A stretch of 64,000 nt of DNA from Kribbella pratensis (GCF_004366075.1 NZ_SODU01000003.1:434001-498000); one strand, 5' to 3'; counted from the first letter of the stretch, positions 33,173 through 42,556 are shown. Notes: generated from the letters alone by a model not told the origin. Made by a program: numbers and translations.

Positions 33173-33921
33173 GTTACACAGGGAAATTCCGCGTCTGGCG
33201 GGGTGACTCCGAGGGCGGTGAGCTCAAGGACTACGAGGTCGAGGTGAACGAGGGAGAGGTCGTCCTCGACGTCATCCACCGGCTGCAGGCCACCCAGACC
33301 CCCGACATGGCGGTCCGGTGGAACTGCAAGGCCGGCAAGTGCGGCTCCTGCAGCGCCGAGATCAACGGCATGCCGAAGCTGATGTGCATGTGCCGGATGA
33401 ACACGTTCGCCGAGGACGAGGTCGTCACGGTCACGCCGATGCGCACCTTCCCGGTGATCCGGGACCTGGTCACGGACGTCTCGTTCAACTACCAGAAGGC
33501 GCGCGAGGTGCCGGCCTTCAAGCCGCCGGCGGACCTGAAGCCGGGCGAGTACCGGATGCAGCAGCAGGACGTGGAGCGCTCGCAGGAGTTCCGCAAGTGC
33601 ATCGAGTGCTTCCTGTGCCAGGACACCTGCCACGTGATCCGGGACCACGAGGAGAACAAGGAGTCGTTCTCCGGTCCGCGGTTCCTGATGCGGATCGCCG
33701 AGCTGGACATGCACCCGCTCGACGCCGCCGACCGGCAGCACGCCGCGCAGGAGCAGCACGGTCTGGGCTTCTGCAACATCACCAAGTGCTGCACCGAGGT
33801 GTGCCCCGAGCACATCAAGATCACCGACAACGCGCTGATCCCGATGAAGGAACGCGTCGTCGACCGCAAGTACGACCCCATCGTCTGGCTGGGCAACAAG
33901 ATCCGCCGCCGCCCCGCCTGA
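33169..33921 (+). CDS. sdhB: Succinate dehydrogenase iron-sulfur subunit
   Basis: 250 residues carrying electrons from FAD to the membrane anchor. The [2Fe-2S] site is CKAGKCGSCSAEINGMPKLMC (near residues 58-78). CIECFLCQDTC (near 144-154) and CNITKCCTEVCPEH (near 197-210) supply the [4Fe-4S] and [3Fe-4S] clusters. Size equals that of the mycobacterial Sdh1 B subunit (~248). Last gene of the operon, followed by two hairpins. Confidence 0.95.
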   Translation: MSYTGKFRVWRGDSEGGELKDYEVEVNEGEVVLDVIHRLQATQTPDMAVRWNCKAGKCGSCSAEINGMPKLMCMCRMNTFAEDEVVTVTPMRTFPVIRDLVTDVSFNYQKAREVPAFKPPADLKPGEYRMQQQDVERSQEFRKCIECFLCQDTCHVIRDHEENKESFSGPRFLMRIAELDMHPLDAADRQHAAQEQHGLGFCNITKCCTEVCPEHIKITDNALIPMKERVVDRKYDPIVWLGNKIRRRPA

Positions 33922-33940
33922 CCCCAGCACCACCACGAGC

Positions 33941-33966
33941 CCCCTGGCCCCACCCGGAGCCAGGGG
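33941..33966 (+). terminator. Hairpin after sdhB (first)
   Basis: CCCCTGGC (33941-33948) pairs with GCCAGGGG (33959-33966); GAG/CTC outside can extend the stem past one mismatch. It lies 20 bp after the sdhB stop. Confidence 0.7.
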
Positions 33967-33979
33967 ACTCGCTTTGCCC

Positions 33980-34040
33980 AACTTTGAGAAGCCACCAACC
34001 GTTTTCACTGCTCCGAAACGGTTGGTGGCTTCTCAAAGTT
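33980..34040. terminator. Perfect 25-bp hairpin after sdhB (second)
   Basis: Arms 33980-34004 and 34016-34040 are perfectly complementary over 25 bp (starting AACTTTGAGAAGCC), with an 11-nt loop. The stem is relatively A/T-rich for this genome. It probably isolates the sdh operon from the downstream UbiB gene. Confidence 0.8.
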
Positions 34041-34109
34041 CGGCTCTCGGGGTTGGGTCACTCGCGTGGGTGAGTCGGTGGGGGCGGTTGGGCGCTTAGG
34101 GTGCCGGAC

Positions 34110-36086
34110 ATGGACGTTGTTGTGCTGCGGCTGGTCAATCTGGTCATTTTCATGATGGTCTTCGTGCCGATCTCGCAGCGGTTGCTCGGGGTGCGGTTCG
34201 GGCTCGGGCGGCTCGCGGTCGGTGCGTTGATCACGCTGAGCATCTCCGGGCCGCTGGCGATCGCGATGATCGGTACGCCGCCGTGGACCGGGTCAGGCGG
34301 CGCCGCGATCGCGTTCATGGCGCTGATCGTGCTCTGCTCGATGCTCGCCGGCCTGGTGTTCCTGGTGCTGGCGGAGGCGCTGGTACCGACCGGGTCGTTG
34401 CCGCGGGCCCGTGATCTGCGGCGGGACCTGAGCGGGCGGATCGCGCGCACCCGGCGGTACCTGCAGATCCTGCGGATCGCGATCAAGCACGGGCTCGGCC
34501 CGTACCTGCGCGGCCGCCGCCGTCCCGGCCGGGAGAACGCGGCAGGCCAGGCCGAGCTGGCCAGGTCCCTGCGGCTCGCCCTCGACGAGGCCGGTGTCAC
34601 GTTCGTCAAGCTCGGCCAGGTGCTGTCCACGCGCAGCGACATCATCCCCCAGTCGGTCGCCACCGAGCTCAGCCGTCTCCAGGACCAGGTCACCCCGGCG
34701 CCGTGGCCGCAGATCGAGGAGATCCTCACCGAAGAACTCGGCGCCCGGCCGTCCGAGCTGTACGCCGCCTTCGACACAGAACCGCTCGCCGCCGCCTCGG
34801 TCGCCCAGGTCTACACCGCCCGCCTCACGAACGGCACGGACGTAGTGGTGAAGGTTCAGCGGCCTGGGATCGCCGGGCTTGTCGACCGGGACCTCGACAT
34901 CGTTCGGAGGCTCGCCAGGCTGCTGGACCGGAACACCGACTGGGGGCGCTCGATGGGAGTGCGAGCGCTCGCCGACGGGTTCGCGGACGCGATGCGCGAG
35001 GAGCTCGACTTCACCGTCGAGGCCGGCAACATGACCACGGTGGCCGCCGGAAAGTCCGTTGCTGCCAGCAATGACCTCGTCGTACCGCGGCTGTATCCGG
35101 AGCGCTCCACCCGCCGTGTCCTCACCATGGAACGGCTCGACGGAATCGGCCTCGGCAACGCCGGCGAGGCGATCGCCGACCGCGGCCTCGACCCGGTCCG
35201 CCTCGGCCGCGCGCTGTTCGAGTGCCTGCTCGGCCAGGTGGCGATCGACGGCGTCTTCCACGCCGACCCGCACCCGGGCAACTTCCTGCTGCTGACCGAC
35301 GGCCGGATCGGCATGCTCGACCTCGGCTCGGTCGGCCGCCTCGACCCGGCGACCCGCGAGGCCCTGCAACGCTTCCTGCTCGCCGTCGACCACGGCGACC
35401 CGGTGTCGGCCACCGATGCCCTGCTGGAGATCGTCTACCGCCCGGACGTCATCGACGAACGCGCGCTGGAGCGCTCCGTCGGCCAGTTCATGACCAGACA
35501 CCTCGCAGCCGGCGTGACGCCCGGCCCGGCGATGTTCAACGACCTGTTCAAGATCATCACGTCGCACGAGCTCGGCGTACCGCCCGAGGTCGCCGCCGTG
35601 TTCCGCGCACTCGCCACGATCGAAGGCACCATCTCCCGGATCTCCCCCAGCTTCGACCTTGTCGCGGCGTCCCGCCAGTTCGCCAGCGAGCACGTGACCG
35701 ACCGGCTCGCGCCCGACGCACTCCGCCGTACGGCGACCGAGGAGCTCGCCACGCTGCTCCCGATGTTGCGCCGCCTGCCGCGCCGGATCGACCGGATTGC
35801 GGCCGCGGCGGAGAGCGGCCGGCTCGGTGTGAATGTCCGCCTGTTCGCCGACGAACGCGACCGCCGGCACTTCACCGGACTGCTCCACCAAGCGCTACTG
35901 GCAGTGCTAGGTGCGACCGCGGGCATCATGGCGGTCCTGCTGCTCGGTACGCCGGGCGGCCCGAAGGTCACCGACTCGATGACGTTGTTCCAGCTGTTCG
36001 GCTACAACCTGCTGGTGATCTGCGCGGTCCTCGTGCTCCGCGTCCTGGTCCTGATCTTCCGGCTACCGGGAACCCGCTCGTCTTGA
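34110..36086 (+). CDS. ABC1/UbiB-family atypical kinase, membrane protein
   Basis: 658 residues from the ATG at 34110 (AGGG 8 nt upstream; an in-frame GTG at 34101 is possible). Two to three N-terminal helices precede the UbiB core. Its markers are VTFVKLGQVLSTRSD (KxGQ motif), PLAAASVAQVYTA (Ala-rich loop replacing the Gly-rich loop), VVVKVQRPGI with the ATP Lys, FHADPHPGNFLL and GMLDLGSVG. Two C-terminal helices follow. UbiB proteins support quinone synthesis or lipid handling; in an actinobacterium menaquinone or another isoprenoid is more likely than ubiquinone. Starts 24 bp before the end of a tight UbiB-MFS gap. Confidence 0.88.
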   Translation: MDVVVLRLVNLVIFMMVFVPISQRLLGVRFGLGRLAVGALITLSISGPLAIAMIGTPPWTGSGGAAIAFMALIVLCSMLAGLVFLVLAEALVPTGSLPRARDLRRDLSGRIARTRRYLQILRIAIKHGLGPYLRGRRRPGRENAAGQAELARSLRLALDEAGVTFVKLGQVLSTRSDIIPQSVATELSRLQDQVTPAPWPQIEEILTEELGARPSELYAAFDTEPLAAASVAQVYTARLTNGTDVVVKVQRPGIAGLVDRDLDIVRRLARLLDRNTDWGRSMGVRALADGFADAMREELDFTVEAGNMTTVAAGKSVAASNDLVVPRLYPERSTRRVLTMERLDGIGLGNAGEAIADRGLDPVRLGRALFECLLGQVAIDGVFHADPHPGNFLLLTDGRIGMLDLGSVGRLDPATREALQRFLLAVDHGDPVSATDALLEIVYRPDVIDERALERSVGQFMTRHLAAGVTPGPAMFNDLFKIITSHELGVPPEVAAVFRALATIEGTISRISPSFDLVAASRQFASEHVTDRLAPDALRRTATEELATLLPMLRRLPRRIDRIAAAAESGRLGVNVRLFADERDRRHFTGLLHQALLAVLGATAGIMAVLLLGTPGGPKVTDSMTLFQLFGYNLLVICAVLVLRVLVLIFRLPGTRSS

Positions 36087-36087
36087 C

Positions 36088-36103
36088 TTCAACTTAACTT
36101 GAA
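36088..36103. promoter_or_regulatory. Near-palindromic site before the MFS gene
   Basis: TTCAACTTAACTTGAA is a 16-bp inverted repeat (TTCAA-N6-TTGAA around TTAA) in the 34-bp gap between the UbiB and MFS genes. It is a plausible MarR/TetR-type operator, although no such regulator gene is adjacent. Confidence 0.4.
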
Positions 36104-36120
36104 CTTCGACGATAACGAGC

Positions 36121-37509
36121 ATGACGACGACGACTGAAGCCCGCCCCAAGCTGTTCACCGGACAGCACCTGCCGCTCGTGCTCGGGGTGATCGGTCTCGT
36201 CACGCTCGGCGCGTTCGAGAACCGCGCGGTCGGTACGGCGTTGCCCACGATGGTCCGTGAGTTCGACGCGCTCGGCAGCTTCGGGCTTGCGAACGCGGCG
36301 CCGAACGCGAGCTACCTGATCTCGCTCGCGATCGCCGGTCTCTGGTCTGACCGCCGCGGGCCGATCCCGACCCTGCGTGCGGGCGCGATCTCGTTCACCC
36401 TCGCGCAACTCCTGGTCGGTACGGCGACCGCGATGCCGATGGTGATCGCGGGACGGCTGCTCAGCGGTCTGGCCGAAGGTCTGCTCGACGTCTCGTTGAT
36501 GGTGCTCGTCGCCCGCGCGCTGCCCGCCGTACTGCGGCCGCGGATGTTCTCGTTGTTCGCCGCGATGTGGATCCTGCCGTCGGTCCTCGGACCGGTGCTG
36601 ACCGGTGTGGTGACGGAGCAGTTCGGGTGGCGCTGGGTATTCCTGGGCGCGCTCGTCCTGCTGATCCCGAGCTGGCTGCTGCTCCGCCCGGCGATGCGTC
36701 AATCGGCAGACGCCCCCGCGCCGGAGCGCACCGCCGAGGACGCGGCCGAGCTCGCGGCATGGCGTGCCGCACTCCCCTGGGCCCTCGCCGCATCCGTCGC
36801 CCTGTTCTCGATGACGCTGGCCGGCGACCACCTGGAAGCGCACCCCTTTCTCGGCGGTACGACGGTTGCCGTGGCGCTAGTAGTGCTAGGACGGGCCGCC
36901 GTACGCGTGATGCCGGCCGGCACGTTCACCGCACGACGCGGCTTCCCCGCGGTCGTCGCCGTCCGTGGACTAGGCGGGGCTGCGTTCGCCGGAGTCGGCG
37001 CGTACCTCCCGCTGCTGCTCACGCTCCAGCACAACTTCAGCCCGTCGCGGGCAGGCGTGACGCTGTCGATCACCGGCGTCTGCTGGGCGTTCGGATCGTG
37101 GTTGCAGGGTCGTGAGCACGGGATCGAACGGGTCACCGTACTGCGGACCGGACTGGCGTTCATGACGCTCGGACTGGCCGTGACGTCCCTGCTCGCGTGG
37201 ACGGACACGACCACCTGGATCGGCCTGATCGGCTGGGGCTTCGCGGGCGTCGGCATGGGGCTCAGCTCCTCGAGCCTGTCGGTGCTCACCCTGGATCTCT
37301 CCGACCAGAGCAACTCCGGCCGCAACACCAGCGCCGGTCAGATGGCCGCGACGATGAGTATCGCCACGGCGCTGGCGATCAGCGGCACCCTGCTGGCGTT
37401 CAACGCCGACGATCCGCAGCCGTGGGTCTTCGGCGCGATCGTCACCGCGGGATCGGTCCTGGCCCTGCTCGGATACCTCGCCGCACCCCGCGCCCGTCGC
37501 TCCCAGTAA
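36121..37509 (+). CDS. MFS transporter
   Basis: 462 residues with ~14 hydrophobic segments. SDRRGPIPTLRAG at the loop 2-3 position and GRLLSGLAEGLLDVSLMVLV (motif C region) identify the family. An Asn/Arg-containing first helix (GAFENRAVGTALPTMV) is in the place of the catalytic acidic residue found in DHA2 exporters. Substrate unknown. A strong hairpin terminator follows. Confidence 0.85.
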   Translation: MTTTTEARPKLFTGQHLPLVLGVIGLVTLGAFENRAVGTALPTMVREFDALGSFGLANAAPNASYLISLAIAGLWSDRRGPIPTLRAGAISFTLAQLLVGTATAMPMVIAGRLLSGLAEGLLDVSLMVLVARALPAVLRPRMFSLFAAMWILPSVLGPVLTGVVTEQFGWRWVFLGALVLLIPSWLLLRPAMRQSADAPAPERTAEDAAELAAWRAALPWALAASVALFSMTLAGDHLEAHPFLGGTTVAVALVVLGRAAVRVMPAGTFTARRGFPAVVAVRGLGGAAFAGVGAYLPLLLTLQHNFSPSRAGVTLSITGVCWAFGSWLQGREHGIERVTVLRTGLAFMTLGLAVTSLLAWTDTTTWIGLIGWGFAGVGMGLSSSSLSVLTLDLSDQSNSGRNTSAGQMAATMSIATALAISGTLLAFNADDPQPWVFGAIVTAGSVLALLGYLAAPRARRSQ

Positions 37510-37527
37510 CCGCGACCAGGGCCCGCC

Positions 37528-37557
37528 TTGATCGAAGCTGCGCACAGCTGCGATCAA
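37528..37557 (+). terminator. Hairpin terminator after the MFS gene
   Basis: TTGATCGAAGCTG (37528-37540) and CAGCTGCGATCAA (37545-37557) pair in 12 of 13 positions around CGCA, followed by TCATTTTCC. Confidence 0.8.
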
Positions 37558-37583
37558 TCGGTCATTTTCCAGCACGTGACGCC

Positions 37584-37612
37584 TTGACGCACTCATCCTC
37601 CAGCTTTACGGT
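37584..37612 (+). promoter_or_regulatory. Promoter of the DUF4091 gene
   Basis: TTGACG (37584-37589) and TACGGT (37607-37612) are separated by exactly 17 bp. The start codon lies ~33 bp further on, leaving room for the GAGAGGAG ribosome-binding site. Confidence 0.65.
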
Positions 37613-37644
37613 GAGGACCGTAATTCCGGCGAGAGGAGCAGCTC

Positions 37645-40125
37645 GTGAGGAAGACCGGTTCGTTGCTCGTAGCAATCACTGTGCTTGCGGGCCTGACTCA
37701 GGTGGGCACGGCCCAGGCCGCCGCGCCGGCCGGCGTGTTCCAGGACTTCGAGTCCGACACCGACCTGCAGGGCGCGACCGTCACCCTGCCGCAGGTCGAC
37801 AGGATCGAGCGCACCGTCGACCCGACGCACGGCAGCTCCGGCCTGAAGTTCACCGTTGGCCCGTCCAACACTCCGGGAGCCAGTGCGTCGTCCGGCATCA
37901 ACCTGTACGCCGGAACGCCGAGCCTCCCGGTGTCGGACTGGTCCGGCCACACCGTGCTGGGCTTCGACTTCTTCACCGAGCAGGACTACACGACCGTCGG
38001 CCGGATCACCGTCCGGGATCAGTCGAACAAGGCGTGGGGCATGGACTACCCCATCCGGGCCCGCGACTGGACGCCGATCACGCTGCGGATGAGCACGATC
38101 GCGGCCGCCGGTGTCGACATCACCCGGATCGCCTACCTCAGCTTCTCGATGCCGCGATCCAAGACGCCCGTCATCGGTCACTACGACGCCTTCCGGCTCG
38201 TCGACAGCTACCCGTACGACCAAACGCCGTACGGCGACATGGCAGCCGCCCAGCTACTGCGGCTGGTCGACTTCAACGGCGTACTGACCAGGCTTGCGGA
38301 CCAGATCAAGGGACTCGACCGGTCGCTGGGGCATGAGGCGGCGGACGAGCGTCTCAAGACTCAGGTGCGGGCCGCGGAGGCGCAGTGCGCGGACCTGCGG
38401 GAGAAGCTCGCCGGGGGTCCGATGACGTATGCGCAGTACCAGCCGTTCAACGCGGGCGTCACCGCGTTGCAGCGGACCGTGCCGCGATTGTCGAACACCA
38501 TCCAGGCACGGGCGCACGACCGCGGCGCCGACTTCGGTGTGGAGTCCGCCGACTCGATGGCGCTGGTGTACCCGAAGGACCTGCCGTTCACCTCGACCGG
38601 TACGGCGCCGACGGTGTCGCTGACCCGTGGTGAGTACGAGAACGTTCAGGCCGTCGTACTGCCGTTCGCCGAGCCGCTGACCGGCGTACAGGCCAGGGTG
38701 ACGTCGGTGTCCGGCAAGGGTGCGCTGCAGGCCACGGTGGCTCCGGTCGGTTCGCTGAACGTGACGCCGACGAACGTGTACCACCGACCCACGTACGCCG
38801 GTTGGACGCCCGACCCGATCCGTGACGACCTGACGTCGGTCGACGTACCCGCGGACACGTTCCAGCCGTACTGGATCCGGCTGAAGGCAGCAGCGACAGC
38901 CGCACCTGGCACGTACCACGTGACGGTTGCGTTTTCTGCAGCCGGCAAGCGGACCCGCACCATGACCGTGGCCGCCAAGGTCTGGCCCGTGACGGTGCCC
39001 GACGCGCCGAAGCTCAACACCACGTTCCAGTTCACGCCCGCGATCGTGAACGACCTCTACGGGATCACCGACCCGGCGGCGCAGGAGGCGGCCAAGCACC
39101 AGTACTGGTCCTTCCTGCACGACTACAAGATCGAGCCGGACCAGCTCTACACCTGCGCCTGCATCCCCTCGAACGCGAACCCGGTGATCGTGCCGACCCC
39201 GGTCGAGGACGTTCTGTACATCCGGGACCACTACGGACTGCGTGACTTCAACGCGTTCTACCTGTGGGCCGGTCTGCTCAACCCTTCCAAGCCGGAGACC
39301 TGGCAGGCACAGATCGACACGTGGATCGCCCAGTTGCGGACCGCGATGGACCGCTACCGCGCAGCTGGTGTCGACAAATATGCATATGTGTACGGCTTCG
39401 ACGAGGCGAACGGCCCGCTGCTGCAAGCGGCGAAGCAGACCTTCGCCGCGGTGAAGCAGGCGTTCCCGGACCTGCCGATCCTCACGACGCTGCGGGACAA
39501 CTCGATGGGCGTCGACACCGGACTGGCCGGCCTCGTCGACATCTGGGCGCCGCAGCAGGATCTGTACGACCAGGCGGTCGCCGAGCGAACCCGTGCCCGC
39601 GGCGACCAGGCCTGGTGGTACCCGGACATCGCCACCGGCTCGCCGTTGCCGAACTGGTTCAACGGCTACCCGCCGATCGACGCCCGGACGTTGGTCGGGC
39701 CAATGTCCTACAAGGCCGGTGTGGAAGGCGTTCTGTACTACGCGACCAACCGCTGGCTCCGCTCCGACCACGCCAACCAACTGCTGGTGAACGACGGCAT
39801 CCTGTCCGCGTGGAGGGCAGCGACGTTCAACGGTACGGCGGGTGACGGGTCGATGTTCTACCCCGGACCGAGCGGCCCGATGGCGTCGATCCGGCTGGAG
39901 AACTTCCGCGACGGAATGGAGGACTACAACCTCCTGTGGCAGTTGCAGCACGACGTACAGAGCAACCCGGACCTCCCGGCGGCGCTGAAGGCCCACGCCG
40001 CCGAACTGCTCACGGCGGACGCCGTGGTGACCAACCAGCGCACGTTCACCGAGGACCCGGCGCGCTACCGCGCCTGGCGCACCGACGTCATCGCCACTCT
40101 CACCGCCATCGGGGGTCTAGAGTGA
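37645..40125 (+). CDS. Secreted DUF4091 glycoside-hydrolase-like protein
   Basis: 826 residues from the GTG at 37645 with GAGAGGAG upstream. A signal peptide ends in AQAAAPA near residue 30. Residues ~30-190 form a jelly-roll carbohydrate-binding-type module (FQDFESDTDL ... YDAFRLVD). A helical linker is followed by a beta-sandwich and a TIM-barrel-like region (YAYVYGFDEANGP, VDIWAPQQDLYD, DQAWWYPDIA). RLENFRDGMEDYNLLWQL is the DUF4091 signature near residue 760. Probably an extracellular glycosidase; substrate unknown. Confidence 0.87.
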   Translation: MRKTGSLLVAITVLAGLTQVGTAQAAAPAGVFQDFESDTDLQGATVTLPQVDRIERTVDPTHGSSGLKFTVGPSNTPGASASSGINLYAGTPSLPVSDWSGHTVLGFDFFTEQDYTTVGRITVRDQSNKAWGMDYPIRARDWTPITLRMSTIAAAGVDITRIAYLSFSMPRSKTPVIGHYDAFRLVDSYPYDQTPYGDMAAAQLLRLVDFNGVLTRLADQIKGLDRSLGHEAADERLKTQVRAAEAQCADLREKLAGGPMTYAQYQPFNAGVTALQRTVPRLSNTIQARAHDRGADFGVESADSMALVYPKDLPFTSTGTAPTVSLTRGEYENVQAVVLPFAEPLTGVQARVTSVSGKGALQATVAPVGSLNVTPTNVYHRPTYAGWTPDPIRDDLTSVDVPADTFQPYWIRLKAAATAAPGTYHVTVAFSAAGKRTRTMTVAAKVWPVTVPDAPKLNTTFQFTPAIVNDLYGITDPAAQEAAKHQYWSFLHDYKIEPDQLYTCACIPSNANPVIVPTPVEDVLYIRDHYGLRDFNAFYLWAGLLNPSKPETWQAQIDTWIAQLRTAMDRYRAAGVDKYAYVYGFDEANGPLLQAAKQTFAAVKQAFPDLPILTTLRDNSMGVDTGLAGLVDIWAPQQDLYDQAVAERTRARGDQAWWYPDIATGSPLPNWFNGYPPIDARTLVGPMSYKAGVEGVLYYATNRWLRSDHANQLLVNDGILSAWRAATFNGTAGDGSMFYPGPSGPMASIRLENFRDGMEDYNLLWQLQHDVQSNPDLPAALKAHAAELLTADAVVTNQRTFTEDPARYRAWRTDVIATLTAIGGLE

Positions 40126-40129
40126 GCGC

Positions 40130-40417
40130 ATGAGTGAGCTCTTGACCGACGACCAGATCGACCTCGCGTTGCGCGACCACCTCCCGGAGTGGAAGGTCGT
40201 CGACAACGAGCTGGTCCGAAGCGTCAAGAGGGACACATTCCTGGACGGCATCCGCCTGGTGGCGACCGTCGCGCAGTTGGCGGAGTCGATGAACCACCAC
40301 CCGGACATCGACATCCGCTACACCACCATCACGTTCCGGGTCAGCAGCCACGAGGCCGGCGGCATCACCGACGACGACCTGGTCCTCGCGCGGCACATCG
40401 ACACGGCTGCAGGCTAG
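40130..40417 (+). CDS. Pterin-4a-carbinolamine dehydratase
   Basis: 95 residues; dehydrates 4a-hydroxytetrahydropterin to recycle the pterin cofactor of aromatic amino-acid hydroxylases. The motif MNHHPDIDIRYTTITFRVSSHE contains the catalytic His pair and the Pro-Asp of the family (DCoH fold); shown here as ESMNHHPDIDIRYTTITF. Only 4 bp separate it from the DUF4091 stop, so it may ride on that transcript without a functional link. Confidence 0.92.
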   Translation: MSELLTDDQIDLALRDHLPEWKVVDNELVRSVKRDTFLDGIRLVATVAQLAESMNHHPDIDIRYTTITFRVSSHEAGGITDDDLVLARHIDTAAG

Positions 40418-40487
40418 GCGCCGGCTGACCGCTTTCCGTCATGGCGCTTGTCGGCCACGGCAAGCGCTGGTGGCCGTGAGGTCACAG

Positions 40488-40503
40488 CCCTTACACCTAA
40501 GGG
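40488..40503 (+). promoter_or_regulatory. Hairpin covering the ribosome-binding region of the next gene
   Basis: CCCTTA-CACC-TAAGGG ends one base before the ATG at 40505. TAAGGG would be the anti-Shine-Dalgarno target, so the stem could mask initiation. A 6-bp stem may also be chance. Confidence 0.35.
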
Positions 40504-40504
40504 C

Positions 40505-41572
40505 ATGACCTCACGCCGATTCGCCCTCGCCACCGCGACCGTCGCCCTGCTCAGCGTTCTCTCCACACCTGCCGTCGCAACCCCGGACCCGTCCTGGAAC
40601 CGGCCACACTGCGGCAAGGTGTACGGCGACGGATCGGTGACGTTCACCGAGACGGACGGCCAGGTTCTCGCGGGTACGACGGGCACGCTGCGCGCCGTCA
40701 CCTACGCGAAGGTCGCCGCGCTGCAGGAACCGAACACGCTCATCGGCATCGGCCGGCAGACGATCCAGCGCTCGAGTGACGCCGGCTGCAGCTGGCAGTT
40801 GCTCGACAAGACACCGGACGACCTGAGCACGTACGACGTACAGCCGGGTCCGGGCGACTCGGCGTACGTCTACAGCGTCAACGACCAGCCCATCCATCGC
40901 GTGCACGGTTCGCAGGTCACCACAGTCCTCGGGCCGGTCGCCGGCGGCGGACTGGCGGCGCTGGACGCGCGACCTGGACGACTGCGGGCCGTCGCGGGCG
41001 ACGGACAGCTCTACGACTCCATCGACGACGGCACGAGTTGGCAGCGTGTCGGCGGACCGGCGGCGCCTGATCTCTTCCTGTACGACGCCGTGGTGGATCC
41101 GCGGAACCCGGATCACGTGGTGGCCGGCGTCATGTCGGACGGCGTGTACGTGACGTTCGACGGCGGGCGGACGTGGACCCGGTCGCGGCCGGTCGAGCGG
41201 GTGAACGCGTTCAGCCTGGCGATGTCGCCGGCCGACCCGTCGAAGGTGTGGATGGAGGGGTACGACCGGGACCGGTCGACCCGGTTCATCTGGGAGTCGA
41301 CCGACGGCGGGCAGAAGTTCCGCGAGGTGCTGGACCAGAGCCGGGCCGACCTGGTCAACGGCAACAAGATGTGGGCCTCACCCGTCGACCCGGACCTGCT
41401 CTACTTCAGCTACGGCACGTCCTTCATGAACTTCGGCGCCGACCTCTACCGCTTCGTCCCCTCCACCGGCGCCCTCACCAAGAACCACAACACCTTCGAC
41501 GGCATCCCGTCGCTGGCCTTCAACCCCGCCAACCCGAAGATCCTCTACCTGGGCCTCGCCGAGGAGCGCTGA
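40505..41572 (+). CDS. Secreted BNR/sialidase-like beta-propeller protein
   Basis: 355 residues from the ATG at 40505. The signal peptide MTSRRFALATATVALLSVL ends around PAVATP. The remainder is a beta-propeller with Asp-box-like repeats: SSDAGCSWQLL, SIDDGTSWQRV, TFDGGRTWTRS, STDGGQKFREV. A sialidase fold without visible FRIP or catalytic Tyr/Glu pair, so binding or structural use is as likely as catalysis. Function unknown. Confidence 0.75.
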   Translation: MTSRRFALATATVALLSVLSTPAVATPDPSWNRPHCGKVYGDGSVTFTETDGQVLAGTTGTLRAVTYAKVAALQEPNTLIGIGRQTIQRSSDAGCSWQLLDKTPDDLSTYDVQPGPGDSAYVYSVNDQPIHRVHGSQVTTVLGPVAGGGLAALDARPGRLRAVAGDGQLYDSIDDGTSWQRVGGPAAPDLFLYDAVVDPRNPDHVVAGVMSDGVYVTFDGGRTWTRSRPVERVNAFSLAMSPADPSKVWMEGYDRDRSTRFIWESTDGGQKFREVLDQSRADLVNGNKMWASPVDPDLLYFSYGTSFMNFGADLYRFVPSTGALTKNHNTFDGIPSLAFNPANPKILYLGLAEER

Positions 41573-41578
41573 GGCGCG

Positions 41579-41682
41579 GCGGACCTGCGCCACTCACCAA
41601 CCCACGCCAGAGCCCGCTCCGCCCGCCGGGCTGAGCGCAGACAGCCTGAACTCTCAGTGGTTGGTGAGTGGCGGAGGTCCGC
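41579..41682. terminator. 24-bp long-range hairpin
   Basis: Arms 41579-41602 and 41659-41682 are complementary over 24 nt with one mismatch, enclosing 56 bp. The arm core is CTCACCAACC/GGTTGGTGAG. It follows the BNR gene stop and precedes the next promoter. Confidence 0.6.
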
Positions 41683-41731
41683 GCATCAGATCGTAAGTCT
41701 CTGGCTCATTGAGATCGGTTACCGTTGACGA

Positions 41732-42556
41732 GTGACGAGTGTCGAGGAATATCGCCTGCTGGGGTTCGCCGATGTCGACCGGGAGGCGGCCGAGGCGTTC
41801 GGGCCGGACCAGGCTGTCGTGAAGGAGCTCGCGGACCAGATCCGCGGTGCGATCGGGAAGCTCGGCAAGGAGCCGGAGTTCCGGATGCCGGAGGACCCGC
41901 GGAACTCGATCCAGGCGTTCCTCGACACGGTTCCGGACATCCGCCGGTTCCACGCAGAGCGCGGGATCCCGGACGACATCAGCTGGGCGACGCTCGCCGA
42001 CCTCGGGCAGCAGATCAAGGTGAACCGGCGTACCCACGGCGACTACGGTCTCGAGACGCACTGGTGGATGACGATCCACTGGACCGGGCAGATCTACGCG
42101 CTCGGCCGGTTGCAGTACCTGCTGCACCAGGTCCCTGAGGACAAGCCGGTGCCCGGCACCGAGCCCGGTGAGTGGATCATCGGCGTCCACATCCCGGAGA
42201 CCGGCCCGCTGACGCCGGAGCTGGTCGACGACAGCCTCCAGCAGGCCCGCGAGTTCTTCCCGCGGTACTTCCCGGAGTACCCGGTGCGGACGGCGAACCT
42301 GTGGTCCTGGTTGCTCGACCCGTACCTGCTCGACAACCTCCCGCAGGACTCGAACATGGTGAAGTTCGGGCGCCGCTTCACGCCGTACGGGACGCCGAAC
42401 GACAGCCAGGACAGCGCGATCTTCTTCACGTTCCGCACCCACGGCACCGACCACCTCGACGAGCTACCGCAGGACACCCGCCTGCAACGGCTCGTCGTCG
42501 GCCGGATCAAGGACGGCGGCACCTGGCAGAGCGCGTACGGCTACCTCAAGCTATGA
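41732..42556 (+). CDS. Acyltransferase-domain (GNAT-like) protein
   Basis: 274 residues of the type annotated as acyltransferase domain-containing protein with an N-terminal helical domain (residues ~1-120, including EFRMPEDPRNSIQAFLDTV) and a C-terminal GNAT-like domain (GEWIIGVHIPETGPLTPELV; NLWSWLLDPYLLDNLP). Substrate unknown. The GTG at 41732 lies 6 nt after TACCGT (41720-41725), so the mRNA may be leaderless. Its end overlaps the convergent deacetylase gene by 6 bp. Confidence 0.7.
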   Translation: MTSVEEYRLLGFADVDREAAEAFGPDQAVVKELADQIRGAIGKLGKEPEFRMPEDPRNSIQAFLDTVPDIRRFHAERGIPDDISWATLADLGQQIKVNRRTHGDYGLETHWWMTIHWTGQIYALGRLQYLLHQVPEDKPVPGTEPGEWIIGVHIPETGPLTPELVDDSLQQAREFFPRYFPEYPVRTANLWSWLLDPYLLDNLPQDSNMVKFGRRFTPYGTPNDSQDSAIFFTFRTHGTDHLDELPQDTRLQRLVVGRIKDGGTWQSAYGYLKL

